Position numbers and translations under genes: made by a program. Shown here piece after piece: positions 40,608-42,288 of a stretch of 42,288 bases of DNA. Each line of letters begins with the position of its first letter. Position 1 is the first letter of the stretch. The DNA is from Deltaproteobacteria bacterium (GTDB lineage: Bacteria; Myxococcota_A; UBA796; SXON01). The notes under the pieces are model-generated. The model did not search any database. It was not told the origin of the DNA and was given only the letters and a program-made list of their open reading frames with translations. Where the stretch lies: NCBI GenBank assembly GCA_947484175.1, contig CANKOI010000031.1, forward strand, positions 1 to 42,288, written 5' to 3'.

Positions 40608-42288
40608 TGTCGGTGTCGCTGCTCGCACCTGCGGCGCTCGCGCTCGCGTTGGCGGCTGCGCTGCCGGTGCTGGCGCACCTCATCCGGCGGCAGCCACGCA
40701 CCCGGGTGGCGTTCGGCGCGATGCTGCTCCTCGAACGGCTGCGTCGCCGGGTGGAACGGCGCCGGCAACTTCACGACCTCTTGCTCCTTCTCTTGCGGGT
40801 CGCGGCGCTCCTGCTGCTGCTTCTCGCATTCACCCGGCCGGAGTTGCGCCTGCCAGAACGCGACGAGAACCTAGGCGGGAGCGGTCGGGTGGTGATCGTG
40901 TTGGACACGTCGTTGTCGATGGATCAGCGAGGCGGAGGCGAGTCAGCCTTTGTGGACGCGCAGCGCCACGCGGCTGCGCTGGTGCGAAACCTCGGGGAGG
41001 GGGTGGGAGTCGCCGTTTTCGCCGCTGGGCTCCCCGAGGCGCCCGGCGTTCCCGCCTTCAGCACCGACCGAGCGGTCGTGGCCGCCGCGATTGAGGCGAT
41101 GCCACAGGCTCAGGGCGGTACCGACCTCGACGGGGCCCTCACCCGGGTGCGTACTCTGCTCGCGGGCGAGCCGGGCGAGGTCGTGATCTTTACGGACGGA
41201 TCGGGTCCGGGCAACGTGGCTGGGGCAGGCCACGGGCTGGAACGGCTACTCGCCACGGGCAGCTCCATTCTGCCTCGGCCCGTGGGCCAGGCATCGCCTG
41301 GCAACCTCGTGGTGGCCGAGGCGAAGTACGGGGATGGGCTGGAAGGGGGCACGGTGGCGCTCACGGTGCACAACTTCGGCGCCGCACCGGTGGAGTCGCC
41401 CGCCACCGTTCGCCTGCCTGACGGCGCGGAGATGACGGTGTTCGTGACGGTGCCGGCGGCAGGGAGTGGTGGCCCAGGTGTGGCCGAGGCGGCGGTCACG
41501 GTGCCCCGCCAGGCGGAGGGTGGCGTGGCCTCCGTGGCGCTCTCCGACGCGGCGCTGCCTCTCGACGACACCCGATATTTCCACCTTCCGCGTGTGGGTC
41601 AGACACGGGTGATGCTGGTCGACGGCGACCCCGGCAGCAGCCCCACTCGTTCGGAGCTCTACTTCCTTGAGCGGGCAGTGGCGCCGTTTGCCGGCAGTGG
41701 GGCCGCGCTCGACGTCGTCGCGCCGGTCGGAGCGCTCCGGCTCTCCGGCGGCAAGTGGCGGGTGGCCGTACTTGCCAACGTCGGCGACCCCGACGCGCTC
41801 GCGCCCACCCTCCTCGACTTCGTGCGGGGCGGTGGCGCGCTCGTGCTCTCTGTGGGCGACAACGTGAGCCCCGCGGTGTGGAACAGTTCGCTGGGTGCGC
41901 TCCTCCCCGCGCCGTTGGCGCGCGCTCGTGACCTGGTCTCGTCCGACGCCGCCGCGGGGATGACCCTGCAAGCGCCTTCGCTCGACGACGAGCTGTTCGC
42001 GCCCTTCGTTCGTTCGGGCCGGTTGGGTTTCGAGCGCGTTCGTTCGAGGCGCATCCTCACGGTCGAGCCCTACGCCGACTCCGACGACGTGAGCACGCTG
42101 CTTCGTTACCAGTCGGGCGCCCCCGCGCTGATCGAGAGGAAGATCGGGGCGGGGCGGGTGCTCCTGTGGACTTCGACCGTCGACCTCGGGTGGTCCAACT
42201 TTGCGCTTCAGAGTGTGTACGCCCCCTTCTGGTCGCGTGCGCTCACCTTTCTGGGCGGCGACCTCGGGGGAGCGGCCGCACGCGTGGA
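40607..42288 (+). CDS. BatA-type VWA membrane protein, cut by the window end
   Basis: The gene starts at ATG 40607 and is open to the last base (560 codons), so it is partial. Two N-terminal helices (7-23 and about 56-78) match the aerotolerance-regulator N-terminal domain. A VWA domain follows, with the metal site DxSxS as Asp100, Ser102 and Ser104, then Thr in GGTDLDGAL and Asp in FTDGSG. All MIDAS residues are present. The rest contains a glutamine-amidotransferase-like fold (VMLVDGDPGSS to GGGALVLSVGDN). The protein should be anchored in the membrane with the VWA domain available for partners such as MoxR. Confidence 0.88.
   Translation, partial: MSVSLLAPAALALALAAALPVLAHLIRRQPRTRVAFGAMLLLERLRRRVERRRQLHDLLLLLLRVAALLLLLLAFTRPELRLPERDENLGGSGRVVIVLDTSLSMDQRGGGESAFVDAQRHAAALVRNLGEGVGVAVFAAGLPEAPGVPAFSTDRAVVAAAIEAMPQAQGGTDLDGALTRVRTLLAGEPGEVVIFTDGSGPGNVAGAGHGLERLLATGSSILPRPVGQASPGNLVVAEAKYGDGLEGGTVALTVHNFGAAPVESPATVRLPDGAEMTVFVTVPAAGSGGPGVAEAAVTVPRQAEGGVASVALSDAALPLDDTRYFHLPRVGQTRVMLVDGDPGSSPTRSELYFLERAVAPFAGSGAALDVVAPVGALRLSGGKWRVAVLANVGDPDALAPTLLDFVRGGGALVLSVGDNVSPAVWNSSLGALLPAPLARARDLVSSDAAAGMTLQAPSLDDELFAPFVRSGRLGFERVRSRRILTVEPYADSDDVSTLLRYQSGAPALIERKIGAGRVLLWTSTVDLGWSNFALQSVYAPFWSRALTFLGGDLGGAAARV

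Overview
This 42.3 kb window is GC-rich chromosomal DNA from a bacterium that is almost certainly a member of the Myxococcota (former Deltaproteobacteria). The best evidence is a MYXO-CTERM sorting tail (Cys motif, hydrophobic helix, Arg cluster) on two secreted proteins, next to long FG-GAP and MopE-type DCDD repeat arrays. I saw no tRNA, rRNA, CRISPR array, insertion sequence or phage gene. Genes are tightly packed and no gap exceeds about 160 bp.

Region 1 (1-10.5 kb) is respiratory and redox. It holds the tail of a TolB-like propeller protein, a TorD-type chaperone, a CotH-kinase lipoprotein on the opposite strand, and a two-gene membrane oxidoreductase: a molybdopterin catalytic subunit and a fused four-cluster ferredoxin/NrfD anchor. 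Divergent from these are a small helical protein translationally coupled to a GMC oxidoreductase, then a membrane-anchored SGNH hydrolase. Region 2 (10.5-26.3 kb) holds an unknown protein, a POT peptide transporter, and a very large FG-GAP/MopE surface protein. That gene is broken near its 5' end by one in-frame TGA, and it runs without a stop through a MYXO-CTERM tail into a second lipoprotein-like module. Next come an unknown 151-residue protein, a GT-C-like membrane protein, a second SGNH hydrolase, a metallo-beta-lactamase-fold protein, a probable beta-barrel protein and a TonB-like protein. Region 3 (26.3-31.3 kb, minus strand) is a probable operon for the envelope: a secreted protein, a YceI-like protein, an ASH/MopE lipoprotein and a Rossmann-like/MopE/MYXO-CTERM protein.

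Region 4 (31.4 kb to the end, plus strand) starts with an HNH endonuclease and lexA, each with a recognisable promoter. It continues with close spacing into a membrane histidine kinase, a DUF4175 protein, a peptidase-MA/TPR protein, a MoxR ATPase, a DUF58 protein and a BatA-type VWA membrane protein cut off by the window end. The lexA promoter carries a perfect 16-bp palindrome between its -35 and -10 elements, a candidate SOS operator.

The most unusual observations are: the MYXO-CTERM/lipobox junction, which could be a doubly processed polyprotein or a stop-loss fusion; the isolated in-frame TGA upstream in the same locus; the CISM operon split by cotH; twin hairpins abutting two divergent start codons; and the lexA operator with its downstream MoxR run.
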